Source of the DNA: Methyloceanibacter caenitepidi | GTDB lineage: Bacteria > Pseudomonadota > Alphaproteobacteria > Rhizobiales > Methyloligellaceae | Assembly: GCF_000828475.1 (NCBI RefSeq) | Contig: NZ_AP014648.1 | Span: forward strand, 2,181,400-2,245,399 | Length of the DNA: 64,000 nt | Direction: 5' to 3' | Part shown: positions 20,044 to 29,874 of the stretch, piece after piece | How the letters are laid out: every line of letters starts with the position of its first letter | How positions within the stretch are numbered: the stretch's first letter is position 1 | Program-made: the position numbers and the translations under genes | Notes under the pieces: generated by a model | What the model saw: only the letters and a program-made list of their open reading frames with translations | Database searches by the model: none | Told to the model about the DNA's origin: nothing

Positions 20044-21941
20044 GGCGCCTCGCCGGTACCCGTCAACCGTGCCAGAGCCTGGCGGTTGATCTTCACGCCG
20101 TAGGTCTGCTCAAGCTCGCTGAAATATTCCGCGATGATGTCCTCGCTGTAGAGCAGCCCGATCCGTGCGCCGAGCTGCTTAAGCGCACGGGGATCGACCT
20201 CGGGTGGCTCGACGATGTCGTCCACCTGGAACACAATACGGCCCTCGTCGACACCGGACGCAGCTGAACCGTAGCCGCCCTTCGGCAGCGTGAAGGCCTG
20301 CTGCACGGCGGGCGGAAGGACATTGACCGTGATGTCATCACGCTTCAGCGCCGAAGTCGGCAGCACTTCCTGACCGAGATCGGAGGCGACACCTTCGAGC
20401 GTCTTCGAACCGCTATTCAGCTGACTGATCAGCTTGTCCGTGTAGGTCTTGACCTGATTGCGCGTGGCTTCCGCGCGCCAGCCCTTTTCGACTTCGCTGC
20501 GAACCTCGTCGAAGGGCTGCAGCGTCTCCGGCGTGATCCCCAAGACCTCGTACCACACCACACCTTCGTCGCGGGCATCGATCGGGTCGTTCTCGATTCC
20601 GGCATCGGTCGCGAAGACTCCGTTCAAGAGCTCCTTCTGCGCCGGCGCCTCGAGTTGCGTGCCGTCAGGCTTGGCGCCCGTCCGATCGACCTGGTCTACG
20701 ACCACGTAGTCAAGCTTGAGCTTGCCCGCCGTCTCCTCGAGCGTTGCGCCGGAGGCCAGTTCGTCCTCGACTTTGTCATGCATGTCGAAGATCGCACCGG
20801 AGGCACGCTCCTTGACGAGGTCCTTCTCGATGCCGTCCTTCGCCTCTTCGAAAGTCGGGATCTTGCCCGGGGTGATTTCCGTCACCCGGAGCAGCACCAC
20901 ACCGCCGAGCTTGCCTGTAACAGGCTTGCTGACCTCGTCCTTCTCGAGCTTGAAGGCTTCCTCCGCGACGACGGAATCGGCGAGATCCTTTTTCGCCACG
21001 GTTCCGAGGTCGATGTCGGATTCGCTGAGGCCCAGTTCCTTCGCTGCCTCGACGAAGTCCGTTCCGGCCGCGATCTTAGCGGCAACTTTCTCAGCCTCTT
21101 CCTTGCTCGGCAGCGCGATCTGCTGCACATGCCGGGTTTCAGCCTTACCGAGCGTGTCCTTCTTGGTTTCGTACATCGCCTTGACGTCGGCCTCGGTGAT
21201 GTTCAGCTCATCCCGCACAGTCTCCGGCGTGACGGCAATGAGACCGACCTTCCGGTATTCCGGCTTGGTGAAGGCCGCCTTGTGATTGTCGTAGTACGCT
21301 TTCAGGTCCTCTTCCGTCGGATCGCCGGGCGCTTCGGCCGCGGACTTCGGAACAAGCACATATTTCAGAATGCGGCGCTCTTCGTTGAAGCGGTTCAACG
21401 CATCGATGACGGCTTTGGGGCTGCTCGCGACTTCGCCGACTGTCACCAGCAACTGCCGTCGCAGCGTCTGCTCGCGCAGCGTCTGCAGATAGGCGCCTTC
21501 GCTCAGGCCGATATTGCGCAAGGCGGACTGAAAGGCGAGGGGGCTGAAATTGCCTGCCCCATCCTGGAAGGACGGATCCTTCATAATCTGCTCGAGCAGC
21601 GCCTCGTCGCTGATGCTGAGGCCGAGATGGCTCGCATGCGTGTCGACAGCCGCGCCACCCACCAGCCGTTCCAGCACGCGCTGATCGAGACCCGCCGCGC
21701 GCGCCTCTTGCAAACTGAGGGCACGGCCCGCGTCTTGGCTCATGGTGCGCAAGACGTCCTGCTGAGCGCGCTGATAGTCCTGAGGTGAGATCTCGGTATC
21801 GCCAACCTCGATAAGAGTCTGCTGGCCATAACCGGTGAAGATATCGGCGATACCCCAGATGGCGAAGCTCACCACCAACAGGGCTACGAGAATCAAACCG
21901 AACGTTCGTGCTGCGCCTTTGCGCAAAGTAGCGAGTGCCAC
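20040..21941 (-). CDS. PpiD-like membrane-anchored peptidyl-prolyl isomerase (SurA-N domain)
   Basis: Periplasmic chaperone of 633 residues. One N-terminal membrane anchor (about 15-35, TFGLILVALLVVSFAIWGIADIF) precedes a SurA-N type chaperone domain (about 40-250). A parvulin-like region follows (about 255-385), including RHVQQIALPSKEEAEKVAAKI and KLGGVVLLRVTEITPG. The architecture is that of PpiD, which receives proteins leaving the Sec translocon; secG lies 1.7 kb away on the other strand. The parvulin active-site residues are poorly conserved in this family, so isomerase activity is uncertain. Start: ATG at 21941, divergent from tpiA. Confidence 0.88.
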   Translation of the reverse strand: MALATLRKGAARTFGLILVALLVVSFAIWGIADIFTGYGQQTLIEVGDTEISPQDYQRAQQDVLRTMSQDAGRALSLQEARAAGLDQRVLERLVGGAAVDTHASHLGLSISDEALLEQIMKDPSFQDGAGNFSPLAFQSALRNIGLSEGAYLQTLREQTLRRQLLVTVGEVASSPKAVIDALNRFNEERRILKYVLVPKSAAEAPGDPTEEDLKAYYDNHKAAFTKPEYRKVGLIAVTPETVRDELNITEADVKAMYETKKDTLGKAETRHVQQIALPSKEEAEKVAAKIAAGTDFVEAAKELGLSESDIDLGTVAKKDLADSVVAEEAFKLEKDEVSKPVTGKLGGVVLLRVTEITPGKIPTFEEAKDGIEKDLVKERASGAIFDMHDKVEDELASGATLEETAGKLKLDYVVVDQVDRTGAKPDGTQLEAPAQKELLNGVFATDAGIENDPIDARDEGVVWYEVLGITPETLQPFDEVRSEVEKGWRAEATRNQVKTYTDKLISQLNSGSKTLEGVASDLGQEVLPTSALKRDDITVNVLPPAVQQAFTLPKGGYGSAASGVDEGRIVFQVDDIVEPPEVDPRALKQLGARIGLLYSEDIIAEYFSELEQTYGVKINRQALARLTGTGEAP

Positions 21942-22110
21942 GCCTCGAAAACCTTCTTATTCATGAATTGCCAAATGCGCATCAGCGTCCGATGGTATGG
22001 CCGCTTGGCGCGGCGCGCATCATAGGTAGACAGCGCGGGTGCGGCAACACGCACGAGCAAAGGAAAATCGCGCTATTTCGATAAGGTAACTGCGCGAGTT
22101 GGGGGGAAGA

Positions 22111-22881
22111 GTGACTGCAATCAGGCCGCTTGTCGCCGGCAATTGGAAGATGAACGGGCTGAGCGGCTCGCTGTCCGAGCTTGCGGCGCTACGGAAACGC
22201 GTCGACGCGGCGCCCGTTCCGCAAGCCGACGCCATGATGTGCCCGCCGGCGACACTCCTCACCGGGGCCCGGGATGTGCTGGAAGGCTCCTCGATCCTGC
22301 TCGGTGCGCAAGACTGCCATTCGCTGCCCTCCGGTGCCCACACAGGCGATATTTCGGCTGAAATGCTGGCCGACGCCGGGGCGACGGCCGTGATCGTCGG
22401 TCACTCCGAGCGCCGGATCGATCACGGCGAAACGGACGCGCTGGTTCACGCCAAGGCGCTCGCCGCCTACCGGGCCGGGTTGACCGCCATCATCTGCGTT
22501 GGTGAGACCGAGGCCCAGTACCGGGACGGAAAGACGCTCGATGTTCTGCGCAGCCAGCTCGAAGGCTCGGTGCCGGAAGGGGCGCGCGCCGTGAATACGG
22601 TCGTGGCCTACGAGCCCGTTTGGGCCATCGGCACCGGGCTGACGCCCACGCCGCCCGAGGTGGCACAGGTCCACGGCCTCATTCGCTCCGTTCTGGGCCA
22701 GAGGCTGGGCGATTCGGAAGCGGGCGCCACGAGGATTCTGTATGGCGGGTCCGTGAAACCCGCCAATGCTGCCGAGCTCCTATTCGTCCCCGACGTGAAC
22801 GGCGCCCTGGTTGGCGGGGCCAGCCTGAAGGCTGACGATTTTTACGAGATTCTCGCGGTTTACGCGGGATTACCAGGCTGA
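22111..22881 (+). CDS. tpiA: Triosephosphate isomerase
   Basis: Glycolytic isomerase of 256 residues. VAGNWKMNG carries the catalytic Lys; VGHSERR has the electrophilic His; [11 protein letters not shown] contains the catalytic Glu; ILYGGSVKP and GALVGGASL bind phosphate. A GTG at 22111 follows a purine-rich run (GGGGGGAAGA); a TTG at 22099 is in frame and would add four residues. It diverges from the ppiD-like gene over about 170 bases. Confidence 0.96.
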   Translation: MTAIRPLVAGNWKMNGLSGSLSELAALRKRVDAAPVPQADAMMCPPATLLTGARDVLEGSSILLGAQDCHSLPSGAHTGDISAEMLADAGATAVIVGHSERRIDHGETDALVHAKALAAYRAGLTAIICVGETEAQYRDGKTLDVLRSQLEGSVPEGARAVNTVVAYEPVWAIGTGLTPTPPEVAQVHGLIRSVLGQRLGDSEAGATRILYGGSVKPANAAELLFVPDVNGALVGGASLKADDFYEILAVYAGLPG

Positions 22882-22983
22882 TCAGTCCCCGGAAAAGCTT
22901 GGGTCGGCGCTTGCAAATCGGCTAGGGTTCTGCATTCTGCCAAGATGGAGACGGCAGGGGGCCAAGATTTGCTTGGGAAGCCG

Positions 22984-23568
22984 ATGACGAAGCTGCATCC
23001 AATGGCAGTCGTACTGCTCGTTGCCGGCTTCGTTGCGCCGTACGGCACCGCACACGCCGAGATGCTGGAACCAGAAGAGTGCGAGGCGCTCAAATCTCAG
23101 CACAAGTCACTCCTGACAGCGACGGTCCAGTCCGCCCTGACAAGGGGACCCGACTGGGTCAAGGAGAACCTCCACGACCAGGAAAAGATCGAGCAGGTCC
23201 GCGAGTATCTGTCCGTTGAGGAAAAGCTCGCTTTCCGCTGCCGCACGGACGGCGTCCGGATTCCAAAGCCCATGCCGCCGCCGCTCCCCGACCGCAAACC
23301 TGACGTTCCGACCTTCGTCGTGGCCGGCGTCGACGCCACATCGCTCATGCCGCTGCGCAACCCCTCGAGAGAGGTAAGCGACGCCATCGCGTCAGTCCTT
23401 AGCGAAGGAGAGGGAGAGGGCGACATCGACGAAGGTGTGGATGAGGCGTCCAGGGAGGCCGCGCCCACAAATAGCGGCATTGCCAACACCGCCGGCGGCG
23501 TCGATGCCGCCGGGGCGGCCCTCGCAAAAGACGAGGCGGCCATAAGGCAGGGGCTAGCCAAGCCCTAG
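22984..23568 (+). CDS. Secreted hypothetical protein
   Basis: I do not recognise a named family. The 194-residue product starts with a clear signal peptide (MTKLHPMAVVLLVAGFVAPY, cleavage likely after AHA). The mature N-terminal part (about 27-95) is charged and helical and has two Cys residues (EECEAL and FRCRTD) that could form a disulfide. It is followed by a proline-rich stretch (IPKPMPPPLPDRKP) and an acidic, Gly/Ala-rich tail of low complexity. An ATG at 22945 is in frame but would put 13 residues before the signal peptide. It lies between tpiA and secG on the same strand. Its function is unknown; periplasmic location is inferred. Confidence 0.7.
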   Translation: MTKLHPMAVVLLVAGFVAPYGTAHAEMLEPEECEALKSQHKSLLTATVQSALTRGPDWVKENLHDQEKIEQVREYLSVEEKLAFRCRTDGVRIPKPMPPPLPDRKPDVPTFVVAGVDATSLMPLRNPSREVSDAIASVLSEGEGEGDIDEGVDEASREAAPTNSGIANTAGGVDAAGAALAKDEAAIRQGLAKP

Positions 23569-23611
23569 CGGATTCGGATAAGACAGCGCCTTCGAATAAC
23601 AAGGCGACACT

Positions 23612-23986
23612 ATGAGCACCGTACTTCTTCTGATCCATGTGATGATCGCGATGGCCCTCGTGGGCGTCATCCTGCTGCAACGCTCCGAGGGCGGTGCGCT
23701 GGGAATTGGCGGCGGCGGTGGCGGCGGTGGCGCAGGATTCATGACCGGCCGCAGCGCCGGCGATGCTCTCACGCGGGCCACAGCCATCTTGGCGGCCTGT
23801 TTTTTCGCCACGAGCCTGACTTTGTCGATCCTGGCGAGCCACAACTCGGCCTCCGGTCCCTCGATCGTACCGACGAGTGGCGGCGAGGGCGGTCTGGCAC
23901 CGCTTGCGGTCCCCGGCGAGAGCGAACCGGCTGCGCCCGCCGCACCGGTGGCACCCTCTGGCCCGCAGGTTCCGCAATCGAACTGA
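23612..23986 (+). CDS. secG: Preprotein translocase subunit SecG
   Basis: Small subunit of the SecYEG channel, 124 residues. Two membrane helices (about 3-23 and 55-78) flank the conserved cytoplasmic loop VILLQRSEGGALGIGGG, here with a run of glycines, then FMTGRSAGDALTRAT. The Ala/Pro-rich C-terminal tail is typical of alphaproteobacterial SecG. It precedes pyrG, a common order. Confidence 0.94.
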   Translation: MSTVLLLIHVMIAMALVGVILLQRSEGGALGIGGGGGGGGAGFMTGRSAGDALTRATAILAACFFATSLTLSILASHNSASGPSIVPTSGGEGGLAPLAVPGESEPAAPAAPVAPSGPQVPQSN

Positions 23987-24025
23987 TTGCTGCCCAAGTT
24001 TCTCACAGGAAATACTGCGCCATGA

Positions 24026-25714
<1,689 letters not shown>

Positions 25715-25729
25715 CCGACGGAGGGTCGC

Positions 25730-26155
25730 GTGGCGGAAAAGCATCTCAAAGGCTCCTGCGCCTGCGGCCAGGTTCAGGTGGAGACAAGAGGCGAGCCCTA
25801 CCGGGTCGGCGTGTGTCACTGCCTTACATGCCGCAAAGCCCATGGCGCGCCGTTCAACTTCTACGCCGTGTTTCCGCCCGAAGCGGTCACCGTGTCGGGG
25901 GAGGTGATCACCTTTGCGAGCACTGAAAAGGTCCGCCGCTATTCCTGCAAGAATTGCGGCGCACCGATCTACTCGACCTATTTCCGCAAGGACGAGTTCT
26001 ACGTGCACCCTGGCTCGTTCGACGAGATCGGGGCTTTCACGCCCACCTACGAACTCTGGACCAAACGCCGGGAGTCCTGGCTCCCGGCCTTTCCGACCTG
26101 TGTAAGCCAGTACCCCGAAAGCCGGCAACAGTGGACGCGGCGCGAGCCGGAATAG
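25730..26155 (+). CDS. GFA-family (glutathione-dependent formaldehyde-activating enzyme-like) zinc protein
   Basis: A 141-residue protein of the CENP-V/GFA zinc family. The zinc cysteines are visible as CACGQV (about 10-13), CHCLTCRK (about 30-35) and CKNCG (about 77-80). True Gfa catalyses addition of glutathione to formaldehyde, but most family members have no proven reaction, so the name describes the fold only. GTG start at 25730, 15 bases after pyrG, so co-transcription is probable. The kdsA gene follows after about 70 bases. Confidence 0.85.
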   Translation: MAEKHLKGSCACGQVQVETRGEPYRVGVCHCLTCRKAHGAPFNFYAVFPPEAVTVSGEVITFASTEKVRRYSCKNCGAPIYSTYFRKDEFYVHPGSFDEIGAFTPTYELWTKRRESWLPAFPTCVSQYPESRQQWTRREPE

Positions 26156-26227
26156 CGCGCTCAGGCGTCTCACCAAACACCTTCCAGCAGTTGACGCGCG
26201 GGTCTATCAGAGCCCATGAAAGGCCGC

Positions 26228-27079
26228 ATGAACGAAGCATTGAAACCTACGCCCGCAGACGCCGTCACCGTTGGCAACGTCACCTTCGGCAACGCACTCC
26301 CGCTCGCACTCATGGCGGGCCCCTGTGCGCTCGAGAGCCGGGCGCACGCGCTCGAGACCGCCACGGCGCTCAAGGAAATCGCGGACCGGCTCGAAATTGG
26401 GCTCGTCTACAAGTCGTCCTTCGACAAGGCGAACCGGACAAGCCTATCCAGCGCCCGAGGGCTCGGCCTAGAGGAAGCGCTTCCCATCTTCGCGGAGGTC
26501 CGCGAGACGACAGGGCTGCCGGTCGTGACGGATGTGCATGAGCCCGACCAATGTGCCGCCGCGGCCGAAGCCGTGGATGTACTTCAGATCCCGGCGTTTC
26601 TCTGCCGCCAAACGGATCTTCTGATCGCCGCGGCGAAGACCGGCAAGGCGGTCAACGTCAAGAAGGGGCAGTTCCTCGCGCCCTGGGACATGCGCCACGT
26701 GGTGGCCAAGGTCGTCGGCGCCGGCAACCCCAACGTTCTCGTCACCGAGCGCGGCGTCTCGTTCGGCTACAACACGCTTGTGTCCGACATGCGTGCGCTG
26801 CCCATCCTTGCGGAGACCGGCGCACCGGTCATTTTCGATGCGACCCATTCGGTGCAGCAGCCGGGCGGGCAAGGCGGCACCAGCGGCGGGGAGCGGCGCT
26901 TCGTCCCCGTTTTAGCGCGCGCGGCCGTGGCCGTCGGCGTTGCCGGTGTTTTCATCGAGACCCATCAGGATCCCGACGCAGCGCCTTCGGACGGTCCCAA
27001 CATGGTGCCGCTGCGCGAACTCGAGGGGCTGCTGGAAGAGCTCTTGTCCTTCGACCGCCTGGCGAAGGCGCGGCGCTAA
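26228..27079 (+). CDS. kdsA: 3-deoxy-8-phosphooctulonate (KDO8P) synthase
   Basis: Condenses phosphoenolpyruvate and arabinose 5-phosphate to KDO 8-phosphate for lipopolysaccharide inner core. The 283-residue TIM barrel shows [62 protein letters not shown] and IETHQDPD. The start at 26228 has AAAGG nearby; an in-frame ATG at 26216 adds four residues. In related genomes eno follows soon after; here a 6.5-kb block is interposed. Confidence 0.96.
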   Translation: MNEALKPTPADAVTVGNVTFGNALPLALMAGPCALESRAHALETATALKEIADRLEIGLVYKSSFDKANRTSLSSARGLGLEEALPIFAEVRETTGLPVVTDVHEPDQCAAAAEAVDVLQIPAFLCRQTDLLIAAAKTGKAVNVKKGQFLAPWDMRHVVAKVVGAGNPNVLVTERGVSFGYNTLVSDMRALPILAETGAPVIFDATHSVQQPGGQGGTSGGERRFVPVLARAAVAVGVAGVFIETHQDPDAAPSDGPNMVPLRELEGLLEELLSFDRLAKARR

Positions 27080-27103
27080 AGCATTGGAGCACCGTGCGCA
27101 AGC

Positions 27104-28084
27104 CTAGAGCGGCGCGATCAGGTGTTCGGTTTCCGGGTCCCAGCGCCAAAGTCTTGCATTGGTGAGATGCGTGCCACCCCACCAACGGTCGATCGGTTGG
27201 TGCTCGGCCCAATCGGCCCGCCCTTCGACCACGTCCTTGCCGAGGGTGGTGAGGGCCGGCTGGCTCTTCACATAGGCTTCCATGCGCGCTTTGTCCTCGG
27301 CCTGGAACGGCGCACCGTCCAGCCCCGCGATCAGCGGCGCGGCGCCGAGCGCGAGCCCATCGAGCAGACGCCAGAAACTCCAGTCGCCCATGAACTCGGC
27401 GTCTTCCATCTTCTGCACCGCGCCGAACAAGGCGACTGAGGTGAGGGCGGACCCGGCGTTCAAACAGGCAAGAACCAGCCGCTCCGTCCGCGTCACGCCA
27501 TCCGGCCCCGGAAGTTCCTCCAGCATGCGTGCGACGCCACCCCGGAGAAACGGCAACGCCGAGAGGTCCTCCCTCAAAAGATGCGCCCAGGCTTCCGGCG
27601 TTGGTTGGCGAAAGGCCGCCCATGCCCTGACCGCCAGATCGAGCTGCGCGTCCGTTACGGGCCGCGCCAGAGCGGCTTCCTCGACGATCGCGTCCGGCTC
27701 TTGGCGCGTAATGTAGTCGTCTGTCTGCACCAAGAGCAGCGTCTCGGCTTCCCGCGGATGATCGGCGAACCAATCGAGCACCTGCAGGAGCTGAAGCTGA
27801 TCGTAAAGATCATGCTCGAACCAGAGAATAACCCTATCGAAATTGGCGCTGATGCTCAGCCCCCGATAGCGCGCCTCGAAGTCGTTTTCGAGAACGCTTG
27901 GGTCCGCGGCCCCAGCGTCCGCCAGAAACGCGACCCGCGCGGCGCTCAGCTCCTCCCGCGTTTCCGTGAGGGGTACGGGCCCTTCATGGAGCACGTCGCG
28001 CCACGGCAGGACCTCCGTGCCCTGCAGGGTCCGCCGCAACAATTCGCCGGCGGAATCGCCGTTGGTGATGATGAGATCGACCAT
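27104..28084 (-). CDS. DUF1835-type conserved hypothetical protein
   Basis: A cytoplasmic 326-residue protein. The start MVDLIITNGDSAGELLRRT followed by WRDVLHEGPVP and FEHDLYDQLQLLQVLDWFA is the N-terminal signature of the DUF1835 family (with DUF3658-like C-terminal part), which has no established reaction. The C-terminal half is alpha-helical and Leu-rich with several Trp. The frame extends to 28261 but that part overlaps queF and looks like out-of-frame queF sequence. It lies 22 bases after queF on the same strand and is convergent with kdsA; the neighbour relation does not prove a role in queuosine. Confidence 0.75.
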   Translation of the reverse strand: MVDLIITNGDSAGELLRRTLQGTEVLPWRDVLHEGPVPLTETREELSAARVAFLADAGAADPSVLENDFEARYRGLSISANFDRVILWFEHDLYDQLQLLQVLDWFADHPREAETLLLVQTDDYITRQEPDAIVEEAALARPVTDAQLDLAVRAWAAFRQPTPEAWAHLLREDLSALPFLRGGVARMLEELPGPDGVTRTERLVLACLNAGSALTSVALFGAVQKMEDAEFMGDWSFWRLLDGLALGAAPLIAGLDGAPFQAEDKARMEAYVKSQPALTTLGKDVVEGRADWAEHQPIDRWWGGTHLTNARLWRWDPETEHLIAPL

Positions 28085-28106
28085 GAGTTCGGAGCCTTCG
28101 GTGCGA

Positions 28107-28637
28107 TTAGCCGCGTCCGCGATAGGGCGCGACGCCCTGGTCGGGAATCCAAATGCCCTCAGGCGGGGTCCCGTATTGCCAGAATACGTCGATGGGGATG
28201 CCGCCCCGCGGGAACCAGTAACCACCGATCCGCAGCCAAGACGGCTCGAGCAGGTCGGCAATGGCCTTGCCGATCCTCAGCGTGCTGTCTTCGTGGAAGG
28301 CGGCCGTGTTGCGGAAACTGCCAAGGTAGAGCTTGAACGATTTCGATTCGACCAGCCAGGCGCCGGGCGCGTAGTCCAGGACAAAATGGGCGAAATCAGG
28401 TTGGCCGGTGACGGGACACAGGCACGTAAACTCCGGCGCGGTGAACCGCGCCACGTAAGGCGTGTCCGGATGAGGGTTCGGGACCCGCTCCAGGATTGCG
28501 TCATCGGGTGACGCTGGCAGCGGCGCAGCCTTGCCGAGCTGCAGCAGGCCTTCGGCCTTACCGGACGCCTTCTTCACGGCCTCGGCCATTTTATTAGCCG
28601 GGCTCTTTGCGACCTTCTTGGAGGGGCGCTTGGCCAT
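28107..28637 (-). CDS. queF: NADPH-dependent 7-cyano-7-deazaguanine reductase (QueF, short type)
   Basis: Reduces the nitrile preQ0 to the amine preQ1, the base inserted into tRNA during queuosine synthesis. The 176-residue protein has the tunnel-fold motif [15 protein letters not shown] with nucleophile Cys74 and Asp81, the substrate-binding ESKSFKLYL segment (Glu97) and FHED. It is the short, single-domain type. About 45 N-terminal residues form a Lys/Ala-rich extension ([16 protein letters not shown]); an internal ATG at 28589 could trim it. It begins three bases after queD. Confidence 0.93.
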   Translation of the reverse strand: MAKRPSKKVAKSPANKMAEAVKKASGKAEGLLQLGKAAPLPASPDDAILERVPNPHPDTPYVARFTAPEFTCLCPVTGQPDFAHFVLDYAPGAWLVESKSFKLYLGSFRNTAAFHEDSTLRIGKAIADLLEPSWLRIGGYWFPRGGIPIDVFWQYGTPPEGIWIPDQGVAPYRGRG

Positions 28638-28640
28638 CCG

Positions 28641-29021
28641 CTACTCGGCTGCCAGCCGCATGGGCGGCCCGTGATAAACGCAGCCCTCGTGGCAGGAGTC
28701 GCGCGCCACGACGACCTCCACAAGCCCCGGAAGGCGGTTGTGCAGCCGGTCCCAGAGCCACATAGCGATCCGCTCCAAAGTCGGCGCGGCCAAGCCCTCG
28801 ATCTCGTTCAGCATACGATGATCGAGCGCATCCTTCGCATCCTGGACCGCCGCTTCCAGCTCACCGAAATGAATGATGATGCCGGTCTCTTCGTCGGGCT
28901 GACCGTCCACGGTGATGCGCGCACGGAAAGAGTGCCCATGCACCCGGGCATTGGGATGGCCGGGTGGGGCCGACGGCAGGAAATGCGCCGCCTCGAAGAA
29001 GAACTCTTTATAAATTCGCAT
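28641..29021 (-). CDS. queD: 6-pyruvoyl/6-carboxytetrahydropterin synthase family protein (QueD-like, catalytic Cys absent)
   Basis: Member of the QueD/PTPS family (126 residues), which in the queuosine pathway makes 6-carboxytetrahydropterin from dihydroneopterin triphosphate. Zinc ligands are His13, His28 and His30 (FEAAHF, VHGHSF). The later DHRMLNEI and CHEGCVYHGP segments match the family. At the position of the E. coli catalytic Cys (GHKCGRLHGHSF) this protein reads GHPNARVHGHSF, so Asn24 replaces Cys. Location between queF and queE argues strongly for a QueD role; whether the missing Cys is compensated is open. Confidence 0.88.
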   Translation of the reverse strand: MRIYKEFFFEAAHFLPSAPPGHPNARVHGHSFRARITVDGQPDEETGIIIHFGELEAAVQDAKDALDHRMLNEIEGLAAPTLERIAMWLWDRLHNRLPGLVEVVVARDSCHEGCVYHGPPMRLAAE

Positions 29022-29090
29022 TCGCGCTGTTTAGGGGATTTTTGCGCGGTCGACCAGAGGCCGTACGCCACAGCGTCAACACACGCCGCC

Positions 29091-29726
29091 CTAGGGCAAT
29101 CCTAGGATTTTATGGGTTTGTAGGCTCAAACGCCAATGTGGATGTCTGAGGCAGTAGTCGACCGCGGCTTCCAGATTCGACGCCCCGCCCGACTGGTCGT
29201 CGAGAGGCTGCAACAGGAAATGCGTGAAGGAGAGACCAAGCATGTCCTCCGGCTTTATCTCCGGCTGCGGATAGACAAGCTTTAACTCATCGCCCGATCG
29301 CTGCCGGATCGGAGCCCCTGCCTTCGGGCTGACGCAGATCCAATCGATATCGTCCAGGACGGGAAGGGTCCCGTTCGTCTCGATGGCGGTCTCGAAACCG
29401 GCTTCGTGGAATGCGTCGATCAAGGGCACATCGACCTGCAGCATCGGCTCGCCGCCGGTCAGGACCACAAACTCGGGGGCCCCTGAGTTGCCTTTCCAGG
29501 CTGCCCGGCACGCTTGGACCAGGTCCTCCGCCGTTTCGAACCGGCCGCCGCCGGGCCCGTCGGTCCCAACGAATTCGGTATCGCAGAAACGGCAAACGGC
29601 GTCTTCGCGGTCTTTTTCACGCCCGGACCAAAGATTGCAGCCGGCAAAACGGCAGAAAACGGCCGGTCTACCGGCCTGCACGCCTTCGCCCTGCAGCGTG
29701 TAGAAGATTTCCTTGACCGCATACAT
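29091..29726 (-). CDS. queE: 7-carboxy-7-deazaguanine synthase QueE
   Basis: Radical SAM enzyme forming the deazaguanine ring; 211 residues. YTLQGEGVQAGRPAVFCRFAG is the family start. The iron-sulfur cysteines are Cys30, Cys45 and Cys48, i.e. C-x14-C-x2-C, a QueE variant of the usual CxxxCxxC that is known from Burkholderia multivorans. VVLTGGEPMLQ is the SAM-binding region. The start at 29726 gives the family N-terminus; the frame continues upstream to 29840 without support. It lies upstream of queD and queF on one strand, with a 69-base gap to queD. Confidence 0.94.
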   Translation of the reverse strand: MYAVKEIFYTLQGEGVQAGRPAVFCRFAGCNLWSGREKDREDAVCRFCDTEFVGTDGPGGGRFETAEDLVQACRAAWKGNSGAPEFVVLTGGEPMLQVDVPLIDAFHEAGFETAIETNGTLPVLDDIDWICVSPKAGAPIRQRSGDELKLVYPQPEIKPEDMLGLSFTHFLLQPLDDQSGGASNLEAAVDYCLRHPHWRLSLQTHKILGLP

Positions 29727-29787
29727 GGGCGGGTAAGTGGGCGCAAATCGCCGTCGAGACAAGCCCCATGTACAACGGGCCATTGAA

Positions 29788-29854
29788 AATCGCCCAGGCA
29801 CTAATCTTGCGCTGCTTGCCAACGGCCTGGTTGAGCGCAAATGCCTGGGCGATT
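29788..29854. repeat. Two-step nested inverted repeat between a cytochrome c gene and queE
   Basis: Outer arms of 13 bases match perfectly (AATCGCCCAGGCA at 29788-29800 and TGCCTGGGCGATT at 29842-29854). Inside, TTGCGCT and AGCGCAA form a second 7-bp stem and CAAC/GTTG a third. On the minus strand it lies 21 bases after the cytochrome stop codon and is followed by a short T tract (ATTTTC). It may be the cytochrome terminator or a structured RNA in the leader of queE. It is longer than an ordinary intrinsic terminator. Confidence 0.6.
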
Positions 29855-29874
29855 GTTTGCCTAATAGCGAAGAC

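Noticed and set aside
23690..23745. GGC/GGT run as a microsatellite or mobile repeat
   Set aside because: It encodes the glycine stretch in the cytoplasmic loop of SecG, which is glycine-rich in this group.
29022..29090. Possible preQ1 riboswitch before queD
   Set aside because: The short A-rich tail before the queD start is not accompanied by the C-rich loop and stem pattern of a preQ1-I aptamer.
29089..29106. CCTAGG-N6-CCTAGG hairpin at the queE 3' end as a terminator
   Set aside because: It lies within queE coding sequence and the palindrome arises from two identical six-base sites; no supporting T tract in the direction of transcription.
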